64,000 nt of DNA from AP-15 sp963736715. GTDB lineage: Bacteria > Pseudomonadota > Alphaproteobacteria > ATCC43930 > CGMCC-115725. The stretch lies in contig CAVTQA010000010.1 of NCBI GenBank assembly GCA_963736715.1, positions 310,001 through 374,000 of the forward strand, read 5' to 3'. The position numbers and the translations under genes were made by a program. Numbering within the stretch: position 1 is the first letter of the stretch; every line of letters starts with the position of its first letter. Below the pieces are notes generated by a model. The model ran no database searches and was not told the DNA's origin. It was given only the letters and a program-made list of their open reading frames with translations. Below, in pieces: positions 8,389 through 16,703 of the stretch.

Positions 8389-9231
8389 TCAGCCGATCGG
8401 GATGTTGTCGATCAGGCGGGTCTTGCCGAGCCGCACCGCCGCGAAAACGCGCGAGCGCGCGGCCACAATGCTCGTGACTGGCTTCAGAGTACCTTCTTCT
8501 CGGACTTCGAGATAGTCGATCTCGAACCCCTCCTCCCGAAGTTCTCGAACCCCGCGCGCCAATTCGCGCGCGACGGCGCCGGCTTTTATGTCGAGAGCGG
8601 ACGCAACCGAGCGCAGAACCCGGGCGAGATTGGGGGCGATACGGCGCTCCTCCGCTGACAAATAGACATTGCGCGACGACAGCGCGAGCCCGTCCGGCTC
8701 GCGCACTATCGGAACCCCCGCAATGTGCACCGGGATGTCGAGGTCGCGAGCCAGCTGGCGAACAACCATCAACTGCTGGTAATCCTTCTCGCCGAAATAG
8801 GCGATGTCGGGCAGCGCCTGGATCAGCAGCTTTGTCACGACCGTCGTCACGCCGTCGAAGTGGCCGGCACGATGCACGCCGCAGAGGCCCTCCGTGAGCC
8901 CGTTTACTCGCACCAGCGTGGCAAAACCGGGCGGGTAAATTTCATCGACAGCGGGCATAAACACGAGGTCGACGCCCTCAGTCTCCAGCATTTCGAGATC
9001 GGCCGCCTCGCGGCGCGGGTAGGAGGCGAGATCCTCGGTCGGAGCAAACTGCTTCGGGTTGACGAAGATCGACGCGACCACCCGATCGCATTCGGCCCGG
9101 GCGGCCCTGACAAGCGCCATATGCCCCTGATGCAGCGCGCCCATCGTCGGCGCCAAACCGACCCGGGCCTCGCCTTTGCGCCAGAGGTCGATGTGCTTTC
9201 TCAGATCGGCGACGGTGCGCACTATCTCCAA
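8389..9231 (-). CDS. panC: Pantoate--beta-alanine ligase (pantothenate synthetase)
   Basis: A 280-residue PanC of standard length that joins pantoate and beta-alanine with ATP to give pantothenate, the CoA precursor. The nucleotidyltransferase signature HxGH lies in VGLAPTMGALHQGHMALV, and other PanC blocks are ASIFVNPKQFAPTEDLASYPR, GHFDGVTTVVTKL, FGEKDYQQLMVVRQL and the flexible loop DGLALSSRNVYLS. Its start lies 11 bp after the stop of an ABC permease gene in the same direction, so it may be the last gene of the URC/ABC run. No panB or panD is adjacent. Confidence 0.95.
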   Translation of the reverse strand: MEIVRTVADLRKHIDLWRKGEARVGLAPTMGALHQGHMALVRAARAECDRVVASIFVNPKQFAPTEDLASYPRREAADLEMLETEGVDLVFMPAVDEIYPPGFATLVRVNGLTEGLCGVHRAGHFDGVTTVVTKLLIQALPDIAYFGEKDYQQLMVVRQLARDLDIPVHIAGVPIVREPDGLALSSRNVYLSAEERRIAPNLARVLRSVASALDIKAGAVARELARGVRELREEGFEIDYLEVREEGTLKPVTSIVAARSRVFAAVRLGKTRLIDNIPIG

Positions 9232-9241
9232 GCGGCGACAC

Positions 9242-10087
9242 TCATCCTTTGACGGAGCCGGAAGTCAGGCCGGCGACATAATGCTCGACAAAGAACGAAT
9301 AAATGATCGCGACCGGGATCGAGCCCAATAGCGCGCCCGCCATCAGCTGTCCCCAATAGAACACGTCGCCGCGGATCAGCTCAGCGATGACCCCGACCGG
9401 CACGGTGCGCACCGAGCTCCGGGTCAAAAAGATCAGCGCGTAGAGAAACTCGTTTTGCGACAAGGTGAAAGCGAAGATGCCGGCGGAGATGAATCCAGGC
9501 GTGCACAACGGCAAAAAAATTCGCCGCATCGTCTGCAGCCGGCTGGCGCCGTCGATCCGCGCCGCCTCTTCCAGCTCTTTGGGGACGGTCTTGAAATAGC
9601 CCAGCAACAGCCAGGCGCAGAACGGCACCAGCATCGTCGGGTAGGTCAGGATCACTGCGGAGAGCGTGTTGCCGAGATCGAGCCGGTTGATCAGATCGGC
9701 GAGCGGGATGAACAACAATGGCTGCGGCACAAGGTAGATCGCCGCCACAGTCATTGCGATCAATCCGGCGCCGGCAAACCGCATGCGCGCGAGCGGGTAA
9801 GCCAGCATGACGCCGAGAACGAGCGAGATCCCCGTCGCCACGACGGCCACCACCATCGTGTTCCAGGTCCACAACAGGAAACTCGTCTGGGTCAACAGGT
9901 CGACATAGTGCTTCAGTGTCGGATGGATGACGAGCAGCGGCATCATATGCCGGTTGTACAACTCGGCATTGGGCTTCAGTGAAGTCACCGCCATCCAGTA
10001 GAACGGGAACAGCGCAACGATCAGAAAAAAGCCGACCGGCAGCCACAGCCGCACCGCCCGCTCGACGGGACCGTGACCGGTGATCAT
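9242..10087 (-). CDS. Carbohydrate ABC transporter permease (MalG type)
   Basis: A 281-residue inner-membrane permease with about six transmembrane segments. The EAA coupling loop that contacts the ATPase is visible as ELEEAARIDGASRLQTMRRIFLPL, and the C-terminus LTSGSVKG is typical of MalG/UgpE proteins. The start at 10087 overlaps the stop of the upstream permease (TGATG). The open frame extends much further upstream but only as a shadow of the neighbouring permease. It pairs with the MalF-type subunit and the binding protein encoded just upstream on the same strand. No ATP-binding subunit gene is present in this window. Confidence 0.92.
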   Translation of the reverse strand: MITGHGPVERAVRLWLPVGFFLIVALFPFYWMAVTSLKPNAELYNRHMMPLLVIHPTLKHYVDLLTQTSFLLWTWNTMVVAVVATGISLVLGVMLAYPLARMRFAGAGLIAMTVAAIYLVPQPLLFIPLADLINRLDLGNTLSAVILTYPTMLVPFCAWLLLGYFKTVPKELEEAARIDGASRLQTMRRIFLPLCTPGFISAGIFAFTLSQNEFLYALIFLTRSSVRTVPVGVIAELIRGDVFYWGQLMAGALLGSIPVAIIYSFFVEHYVAGLTSGSVKG

Positions 10088-11019
10088 CACTTTTTCCGCA
10101 TGTAGATCGTCAGCGCGACAATGAGCAGAGCCAATGCCGGGAACATCGCCAATGCTACTGACGCGCCGAGACCGAGCTGGCCGGCGCCCATCGCGATGTC
10201 GAAGGCATAGGTGGCAAACAGCTGCGTCGCATTTTGCGGCCCCCCATGCGTCAGCACATAGACGAGCTGGAAATCGGCAAAGGTGAAGATCACCGAAAAC
10301 AAGGTCACGATCAGGATGATCGGCTGCAACAACGGCAACGTGACAAAGCGAAAGCGCTGCCAGCCGCTGGCGCCGTCTATGGTGGCGGCCTCGTAGAGCT
10401 CGGGCGGCACAGTCTGCAGCCCGGCGAGCAGGGTGATGCCGTAAAACGGCAGCCCGCGCCAGGTATTGATGACGATGATCGAAGCCATCGCCAGCACCGG
10501 GTTGCCGAGCCATGAGGGGCCGGGCTTTGGGACACCGAGCGCCAATAGAAACCAGTTGAGCACGCTGAACGCCGGATCGAGGATCCACATCCAGGCGACA
10601 GTGCTCAAGACCGTCGGCACAATGAACGGCAACAGCAGCAATGCGCGAACCAGGTTCTTCAGCGGGAATTGCTGGTTCATCGCCAATGCCAGCGCAAGCC
10701 CGCCCACCATCTTCAGCAATGTCGCCGCGGCGGTGTAAAGGAAGGTGTTGGCGGTCACCTTCCAGAAGATCGGGTCGTTGAAATCGGTCGCGAAATTCTT
10801 CAGCCCGACAAACGTGCCCGGGTGCGCCACCGGCCGGTCCTGCAGGCTGAGCAGGATGCCGTAGCAGAACGGATAACCGACCAACGCCGCGAGGAACAAC
10901 AGCGGCGGCGCCATCATCAACCAGCTGAACACGCTCTCCCGGTCGAGCCAGCCGCTGAGCGACACCGCTCGGTGCCGTCTCCCAACCACTCCAGTGAGAA
11001 CCTCGGATCGAATAGTCAC
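10087..11019 (-). CDS. Carbohydrate ABC transporter permease (MalF type)
   Basis: A 310-residue MalF/UgpA-type permease with about six transmembrane helices, starting around LMMAPPLLFLAALVGYPFCYG. The EAA loop is ELYEAATIDGASGWQRFRFVTLPLL. It lies 50 bp downstream of the solute-binding protein gene and overlaps the MalG-type gene by one base, so the three form one importer. The transported compound is probably a sugar or polyol from family membership, but the neighbouring pyrimidine-catabolism genes leave other substrates open. Confidence 0.92.
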   Translation of the reverse strand: MTIRSEVLTGVVGRRHRAVSLSGWLDRESVFSWLMMAPPLLFLAALVGYPFCYGILLSLQDRPVAHPGTFVGLKNFATDFNDPIFWKVTANTFLYTAAATLLKMVGGLALALAMNQQFPLKNLVRALLLLPFIVPTVLSTVAWMWILDPAFSVLNWFLLALGVPKPGPSWLGNPVLAMASIIVINTWRGLPFYGITLLAGLQTVPPELYEAATIDGASGWQRFRFVTLPLLQPIILIVTLFSVIFTFADFQLVYVLTHGGPQNATQLFATYAFDIAMGAGQLGLGASVALAMFPALALLIVALTIYMRKK

Positions 11020-11068
11020 CGTTTTTCGTCAAGCCCGGCAATGACGGTCAGTACAGCTGCAATTGCCA

Positions 11069-12349
11069 TTACGCCGGCCGGTAGATCCCTTTGAGCTGCG
11101 CCTCGGCGCTCTTGATGACCTCCTTGGTCGAGGCGCCGGCGCAGGCCTTGGCGAACATGTCGACGATCACGTATTTGGCGAGGCTCTCGGCCAGTGACCG
11201 GTTCGGCGGCGCCGGCCAGCCCGGCAGATGCGCGCTCGCCAGCGCGTCGCGATACGAAATGTTGCGCGGCTCCACCTGCCACATCGGCGCGTTGTCGTAG
11301 CCGTGCAGCAATGGCTGATAATAGCTGTCTGCCGAGGCGTACCAGGCGCCGAGCTGCTTCTCATCCATCAACCACCGCAAGAACGCGCGCGCTTCGTTCT
11401 GTGCTGGCGTGAAATTGAAGATCGAATGACAGACCGAATTCATGAGATGGAACCGCCCCTTCGGTCCGGTCGGGTTCTGCGCCTGATCGGTTACCTTGGC
11501 GATATCGGGGAAATCGCGCTTGGCGAGCCAAAGGATGCTCTGGGCATTGTTCGTGCACGAGATCTGTTCGGCATACCACGCCTTGTTGTTGCTGACGTCG
11601 GTCCAGCCGAGGACGTCGTCGAGCATCGTGTCCTTAAAAAATTTGCGGGCGAAATCGACGGCGCGGGCGGTCTCGTCGGAGTCGATGACAACGGTCTTGC
11701 CGTCGGGCTCGACCTCATGCCCGCCATATGACCACAGCAGAGGATAGAGCCAGCCGTGGTTGTCGCCAAAACCGTGGCCGAGCTCGAAGCCAAAGGGATG
11801 GTCGTTGGCTTTCAGCTTCTTGCCGACCTCATAAAGTTCTTCCCAGGTATCGGGGAATTTCTTGACCCCGACTTCGGCGAACCAATCGATGCGCCAGTTC
11901 ATCAGCTGGCCGATATTGCTGAACGGCACCGCCTTCCATTTGCCGTCGACGACGCCCGCCTCCTTGGCAACGTCGTACCAGCCGCCCTGCTTCTTGCCGG
12001 CCTCCTCGGCAATGTCGCTGACATCCAGCAGCTTTTCCTCGAACAGGAACGGGTAGAGCAGGAAGATCATCGTGACGTCCGCCCCCGACCCGGTCTCGGC
12101 GATCGTGCTGATCCGGGTCGGCAGGCTTCCAACGCTCGTCAGCTCATAATTGATTTTGACGCCCGTCTCTTTTTCATAGGCGGGCGCCAAAGTCTTCTGC
12201 ATGTATTCGTCAAATGTCTTGATGAACGAGCTCTCGTGCAGAAAGGTGAGCGACTTGGCTTCCGCAGCAGATGGCCGCGGACCGATCGCCGCGCCCATCG
12301 CCCCGAGGCCTGCCAGCTTCAGAAATCCGCGGCGCGATGTAACGTCCAT
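11069..12349 (-). CDS. Extracellular solute-binding protein family 1 (ABC importer)
   Basis: A 426-residue periplasmic binding protein. The N-terminus MDVTSRRGFLKLAGLGAMGAA is a twin-arginine (Tat) signal with SRRGFLK, so it is exported folded. The mature part has the family-1 features SGADVTMIFLLYPFLFEEKLLDV and a C-terminal region rich in aromatic residues. The start at 12349 follows an AAGGAG site eight bases upstream; an in-frame ATG at 12367 is less likely. It is followed at 50 bp by two permease genes. Upstream by about 100 bp on the same strand are URC4 and URC1, so the importer may be co-expressed with them. Confidence 0.92.
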   Translation of the reverse strand: MDVTSRRGFLKLAGLGAMGAAIGPRPSAAEAKSLTFLHESSFIKTFDEYMQKTLAPAYEKETGVKINYELTSVGSLPTRISTIAETGSGADVTMIFLLYPFLFEEKLLDVSDIAEEAGKKQGGWYDVAKEAGVVDGKWKAVPFSNIGQLMNWRIDWFAEVGVKKFPDTWEELYEVGKKLKANDHPFGFELGHGFGDNHGWLYPLLWSYGGHEVEPDGKTVVIDSDETARAVDFARKFFKDTMLDDVLGWTDVSNNKAWYAEQISCTNNAQSILWLAKRDFPDIAKVTDQAQNPTGPKGRFHLMNSVCHSIFNFTPAQNEARAFLRWLMDEKQLGAWYASADSYYQPLLHGYDNAPMWQVEPRNISYRDALASAHLPGWPAPPNRSLAESLAKYVIVDMFAKACAGASTKEVIKSAEAQLKGIYRPA

Positions 12350-12445
12350 TCCTCGCACTCCTTGCAAGCCGGCACCCGAAAATCCGGTGGAATTCGAGGC
12401 TTTTATAGGCCGCGCTCCGTCGCGGCAAGCATCCAGCTGTCCTGA

Positions 12446-13649
12446 CTAGAACAAGGTCCCGTCGCTGACGACCGTGAGAGGCGGAGCGCCGTCAGGCCGG
12501 CGTTCGCGCGCAATTTCCCTTCCGGCCGCCCAGCTGCCGCCTTCGAGGACGCGGGCGAGCGGGCACTCGTCCGCAGTTTTGCCGAGGCGCTCGCGCACCC
12601 GTGACGCCAGTCGATCCAGGAGTGCGACGGTCAGCGCCCGCCACTCGACGACCGGTTCACTCAGCGCGTCGAGGGCGCGCCGCAGGAGGGCCGGGTCACG
12701 CGGCTCGAGGACGCCGCAATCGATGAACAGACCGCCATTGCGGTATTCGGCGAGGCCGGTGAGGCCGTCGATCTCCGCGACCGGCAATCCCGCGGCCTCG
12801 AGCGGCTCGACAATCGAATAGGTGAGCCACTGGCTGAGCTTGTGAAACGGCACGAGCCCGTCACCGGGTACTGCCGGATGGCGACCGCAATCGCCGAGCG
12901 GCACGCCGGCGAGGCTGATGCGCCCCGGCCAAATCGGCCCGAACAGCCGCAGCAAGGTGCGCAGGATTTCGGGGGCCGTCAGCTCCTCGCGTCGGGCCGC
13001 CCAATAATCGTAAAGGTTCCCCGGCCGCGCCGCGGTGCCAAATACGGCCGGGTTAACAGCACAAACCTCGCCTACCCGACGCAGCAAGGCCGCGCGCCCT
13101 TCGATGCCCGGCGAGCTCGTTGCCCGCGGCGTGCTGGAAGGCCTGGGCCAGGGCCTCCGGCGCGATCCGTGACAGCGCTGCGGCATCGGCCCGCCAAGGT
13201 TTGGCGGGATCGGCGGAAAAAAGCCCTGCCTGCATCGCGCGCAGGCTCGCCACCGCGAGGCCCTCGGAACGTGAGAGGATCTGGCCGGTCGCCGCCTCGT
13301 GAAAGCGCCAGCGAGTGCCCGCCCCGGCATCGAGGAGCACCGAGACGACGGCGAGATCGATCCGGGCCCGAGCCGCCTCGTCCTGGTCGGCCCCGGGCGC
13401 GACTTGCGCTGCGCGGTCGACCCCTCCGGCCGAGAAATGCCGCCATCGGCTGTGGTAGGGCACGTCGAGATCGGGGTAGCGCCGTCGCGTGATCTCGACG
13501 ACGCGGCGGACTGCCTCGTCCAACCGGGCAATTACGAGCCGGAAATGCTGGGTCTCGCCACACTCGGCAGCGGCAAAAACAATCCCGCAGCGGTCTCGGA
13601 CGGCCGCCGCGGTCAGCAGTTGCGAAGGTTCGTCAATCGTCGAGAGCAC
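12446..13649 (-). pseudogene. URC4/Urg3 family protein (DUF1688), frameshifted
   Basis: Two overlapping frames together give about 400 residues of DUF1688. The upstream frame from GTG 13649 reads through LSRIAPEALAQAFQHAAGNELAG, and the downstream frame resumes at GIEGRAALLRRVGEVCAVNPAVFG and runs to GTLF at 12446. Removing one base at the CCC run 13107-13109 joins them without losing a residue. The DUF1688 proteins URC4 (yeast) and Urg3 belong to the uracil-catabolism (URC) pathway; their reaction is unclear. The GTG start overlaps the end of the URC1-like gene by 17 bp, a strong operon sign. With the frameshift as given, the protein would be truncated; an assembly error is quite possible. 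Confidence 0.8.
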
Positions 13650-14886
13650 GACCCCTGATGCCGCTGAGCTCGTCGGGATCGGGGATCCCAGCCGGCGCAA
13701 AGTAGCCTGCGGCTTTCTTTGCCTCGATTTCGACCATGGCGTCGAGCGGCACCAGCCAGTCCGGGATCGCGACCTGCTCCACCACCTCGATGCCCTGTCC
13801 CGTCAGCGCGTCACGCTTGAGGTTCGACATCGACACCCAGCGGTCTATCCGACGGATGCCGAGCCAGTGGAAGACATCCGGCATCAGCTCCTGAAACCGC
13901 ATGTCCTGCACTCCGGCGACGCATTCGGTGCGCCGGAAATAAGTGTCCGCGCGGTCACCGCCCGATTGGCGCTTGCGGGCGTTGTAGACGAGGAACTTGG
14001 TGACTTCGCCGAGCGCCCGCCCTTCCTTGCGGTTGTAGACGATGATCCCGACCCCGCCCTGCTGCGCGGTCTCGACGCACACCTCGATCCCGTGGACGAG
14101 ATAGGGGCGGCAAGTGCAGATGTCCGAGCCGAACACGTCCGACCCGTTGCACTCGTCATGGACACGACAGGCGATCACCGTGCCCGGATCTGCGATCCGC
14201 TCGACCGCACCGAAGAAATAGACCGTCATGCCGCCGATCGGGGGGAGCAAGACCTCGATGTCGGGACGGGTCACGAGTTCGGAGAACATCCCCCCGGTCT
14301 CCTCGAAGAGGGTGCGCCGCAAATCGGCCTCGGCGACCCCGAAGCGGGCGGCCAGCCCGGGCAGATGCCATACCGAATCGATTGCCGCCTTGGTGACGCG
14401 GATCTCGCCGTTGTCGAGCAACACTTCGCCGTCTGGCCGCAAGGTCCCGTCGGCGAGAAGCGGGCGGAGCTCAGGGGTCGTAATTCGCGCCCGAGTGACC
14501 GCGATGGTCGGACGGACGTCGATGCCCGCACCGATATGTTCCGCAAAGACCTCGCCGACGAGATGGCCCCAGGGATCGAGCGACACGATTTTCGCCGGAT
14601 CGCCCCATTGGGGATGCGGTCCGATCAAGGTCGCCGGCGCGGTATCGGTGAAGTCGGGCCGATGGTCACGCGCCAAGGCCCGCGTCGCCACGGCAAGGGC
14701 GCGATAAACTGCGTAAGCTCCGGAGTAGGAACCGACAGCGTTGCGGTATCGTGGCTCGGCGGGGCTCGCCACGACCGGCCCGCGTTCGGCCGAGGCGGAT
14801 GCGCCCCAACAGAGTGGAATGGCGCCGCGGCCAGCGGTTCCAGGGTGGGAAGTCAGGCGAATATGACGCGGTGCGGAGTGCTCCAT
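13633..14886 (-). CDS. GTP cyclohydrolase II family protein, URC1-like (uracil catabolism)
   Basis: A 417-residue protein with the RibA (GTP cyclohydrolase II) catalytic core: HDECNGSDVFGSDICTCRPYL contains the zinc cysteines, and GGVGIIVYNRKEGRALGEVTK the catalytic region. The N-terminal 190 residues are not RibB or ordinary RibA sequence but an extension (AVGSYSGAYAVYRALAVATRAL and beyond), as in the fungal URC1 proteins of uracil catabolism. Pairing with DUF1688 downstream makes the URC role much more likely than riboflavin synthesis. The start at 14886 follows an AAAGG site. A uracil phosphoribosyltransferase, the third usual URC component, is not present here. Confidence 0.85.
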   Translation of the reverse strand: MEHSAPRHIRLTSHPGTAGRGAIPLCWGASASAERGPVVASPAEPRYRNAVGSYSGAYAVYRALAVATRALARDHRPDFTDTAPATLIGPHPQWGDPAKIVSLDPWGHLVGEVFAEHIGAGIDVRPTIAVTRARITTPELRPLLADGTLRPDGEVLLDNGEIRVTKAAIDSVWHLPGLAARFGVAEADLRRTLFEETGGMFSELVTRPDIEVLLPPIGGMTVYFFGAVERIADPGTVIACRVHDECNGSDVFGSDICTCRPYLVHGIEVCVETAQQGGVGIIVYNRKEGRALGEVTKFLVYNARKRQSGGDRADTYFRRTECVAGVQDMRFQELMPDVFHWLGIRRIDRWVSMSNLKRDALTGQGIEVVEQVAIPDWLVPLDAMVEIEAKKAAGYFAPAGIPDPDELSGIRGRALDD

Positions 14887-15047
14887 GACCTTTTCGCGCG
14901 GGAAAGATCAGAAATGGAGAGGGTAATGAGGTTATCAACAGCCCGCTACTCGGGCGGCTCGCCTCACGACGGTGTGAGGCGGTCGAAATACCCTCCGAAA
15001 TCGGTTCCGGCGCACTAAGTTAAACTCGTTTTGTTCGGTTTCCGGCA

Positions 15048-16004
15048 ATGCTCCCGATGACTGAGCCGCCTTCGCAATTGGATCCGCGCAAGTTTCAGGA
15101 TCCTTTCACCACCGCCAAGGGCGAGCCACGGGCTCAGGTCGCCCTCAGATCGCTGGACACGCTGTGGTTTAATACCGGCACGCTGTGCAACCTGACATGC
15201 CAGCATTGCTATATCGAGTCCTCGCCCAAAAATGACCGGCTGGTCTACCTGACGGCCGCTGAAGTTGCCGAATATCTCGACGAGATCGAAGCGGGCAGTC
15301 TCCCGACTTCGCTGATCGGCTTTACCGGCGGCGAGCCGTTCATGAACCCCGAGCTGCCTCAAATGCTCGAGGATGTCCTTTCCCGCGGTTTCCGCGCGCT
15401 GGTTCTGACGAATGCGATGAAACCGATGGTGAAATGCAAGCCGGCGCTGTTGAAACTCAGAGACCGCTTTGGCGACCGGCTGACGATACGCGTCTCGATC
15501 GACCATTACGGGCCGCAGGTGCACGAGCTGGAACGGGGCGAACGCAGCTGGCGGCCGACAATCGACGGGCTCCTCTGGCTGGCGCGCAACGGTTTCTCGC
15601 CTCATGTCGCCAGCCGTCAGCTCTCGGGAGAGCCGGAAGCAGCGATACGCAGCGGTTTTGCCGGGCTGTTCGCCGAACTGGGCGTCGCGATCGATGCCGC
15701 CGATCCGGTGGCGCTCACGGTGTTTCCGGAAATGGATGCCGGCGCCGATGTTCCGGAGATCACCGAGGCTTGCTGGGGCATTCTAGGGAAATCGCCGGAG
15801 AGCGTCATGTGCGCGACTTCACGGATGGTTGTGAAGCGCAAGGGCGCGTCGCATCCGGTCGTTCTTGCCTGCACCTTGCTTCCCTATGATTCCCGGTTCG
15901 AGCTGGGCCGGACCCTTACCGCGGCGAGCGGCCCGGTGCCGCTCAATCATCCGCATTGCGCCAAGTTCTGCGTCCTCGGCGGCGGTGCCTGCAGCCGCGG
16001 GTGA
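15048..16004 (+). CDS. Radical SAM protein with C-terminal cysteine motif
   Basis: A 318-residue radical SAM enzyme. The [4Fe-4S]-SAM motif CNLTCQHC (Cys47, 51, 54; CX3CX2C) is followed by IGFTGGEPFMNPEL, the GGEP motif that binds SAM, and VSIDHYGPQVHE. The C-terminus ends HPHCAKFCVLGGGACSRG with Cys304, 308 and 315, possible ligands of an auxiliary cluster. No partner peptide or B12 domain is seen, and the neighbours (URC1 upstream, divergent; TerC family downstream, convergent) do not reveal a substrate. The start could also be the ATG at 15057. It is apparently monocistronic. Confidence 0.85.
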   Translation: MLPMTEPPSQLDPRKFQDPFTTAKGEPRAQVALRSLDTLWFNTGTLCNLTCQHCYIESSPKNDRLVYLTAAEVAEYLDEIEAGSLPTSLIGFTGGEPFMNPELPQMLEDVLSRGFRALVLTNAMKPMVKCKPALLKLRDRFGDRLTIRVSIDHYGPQVHELERGERSWRPTIDGLLWLARNGFSPHVASRQLSGEPEAAIRSGFAGLFAELGVAIDAADPVALTVFPEMDAGADVPEITEACWGILGKSPESVMCATSRMVVKRKGASHPVVLACTLLPYDSRFELGRTLTAASGPVPLNHPHCAKFCVLGGGACSRG

Positions 16005-16016
16005 CGCCCTTAAGCG

Positions 16017-16661
16017 TCAGGACAGACCCAACGCCACGGTCTGTTTGAGGATCTCGGTCGAGCCGTCCCAGATCATCCGCAGCGCTACAAACGTGATGAT
16101 CCCGAGCCCGACCCAGGCAATCCAGAAGAAGCGATCGAGGAGGCGGGCGATACAGGTCGAGGCGACCCCCATCAGCGCGACCGAAAGCACAAGCCCGAAC
16201 GCCAATAGCCAGAAATGATCGCGCGCGATCCCGGCAACCGCCAAAACGTTGTCGAGTGACATCGAAACATCCGCCAAGACGATCCGGGTGAGCGCCTCCG
16301 TCGGGGTCGTCCGGTGCATGCGGAGCCGGGCGCCGGAGCACTCCGCCCCGCTCAACCCCGCTTGGTCACTGGTCGGGGTCTCGCGGATCTCGCGATACAT
16401 TTTCCAGGAGACCCAGAGCAGCAGCACGCCCCCCGCCAAGGTCAGGCCAATCACCGCGAGCAGCTGCACGGCAAAATAAGCAAAGAAGATCCGCAAGACG
16501 GTGGCGGCCGCGATGCCGAGCACGATGATGCGCCGCCGCCGTTCGGCCGGTAGACCCGCCGCCGCCATTCCGACGACGATCGCGTTGTCTCCGGCGAGCA
16601 CCACGTCGATGATGACCACCGACAGCAGCGTGCCTAGTTGATTAACGCCGATCAGCACCAT
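16017..16661 (-). CDS. TerC/YjbE family integral membrane protein
   Basis: About 214 residues with six or seven transmembrane segments. It carries the TerC signature twice: VVIIDVVLAGDNAIVVGMAAAGLP near the N-terminus and VLADVSMSLDNVLAVAGIA in the second half, with the Asp residues that are conserved in this family. TerC proteins are linked to metal-ion export, for example of manganese, and to tellurite resistance. The start MVLIGVNQL at 16661 fits the family and leaves room for a divergent promoter; an in-frame ATG at 16727 would overlap the MFS gene. The gene converges on the radical SAM gene, and an 18-bp palindrome (16002-16019) contains both stop codons. Confidence 0.88.
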   Translation of the reverse strand: MVLIGVNQLGTLLSVVIIDVVLAGDNAIVVGMAAAGLPAERRRRIIVLGIAAATVLRIFFAYFAVQLLAVIGLTLAGGVLLLWVSWKMYREIRETPTSDQAGLSGAECSGARLRMHRTTPTEALTRIVLADVSMSLDNVLAVAGIARDHFWLLAFGLVLSVALMGVASTCIARLLDRFFWIAWVGLGIITFVALRMIWDGSTEILKQTVALGLS

Positions 16662-16703
16662 CGCCACATAATCACTGATCTGCGCACAGTCGAGAGCGTC
16701 GGG

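Noticed and set aside
9242..11041. Single 599-residue fused permease
   Set aside because: Only the last 281 residues are permease sequence; the rest is a shadow of the MalF-type gene, which has its own frame.
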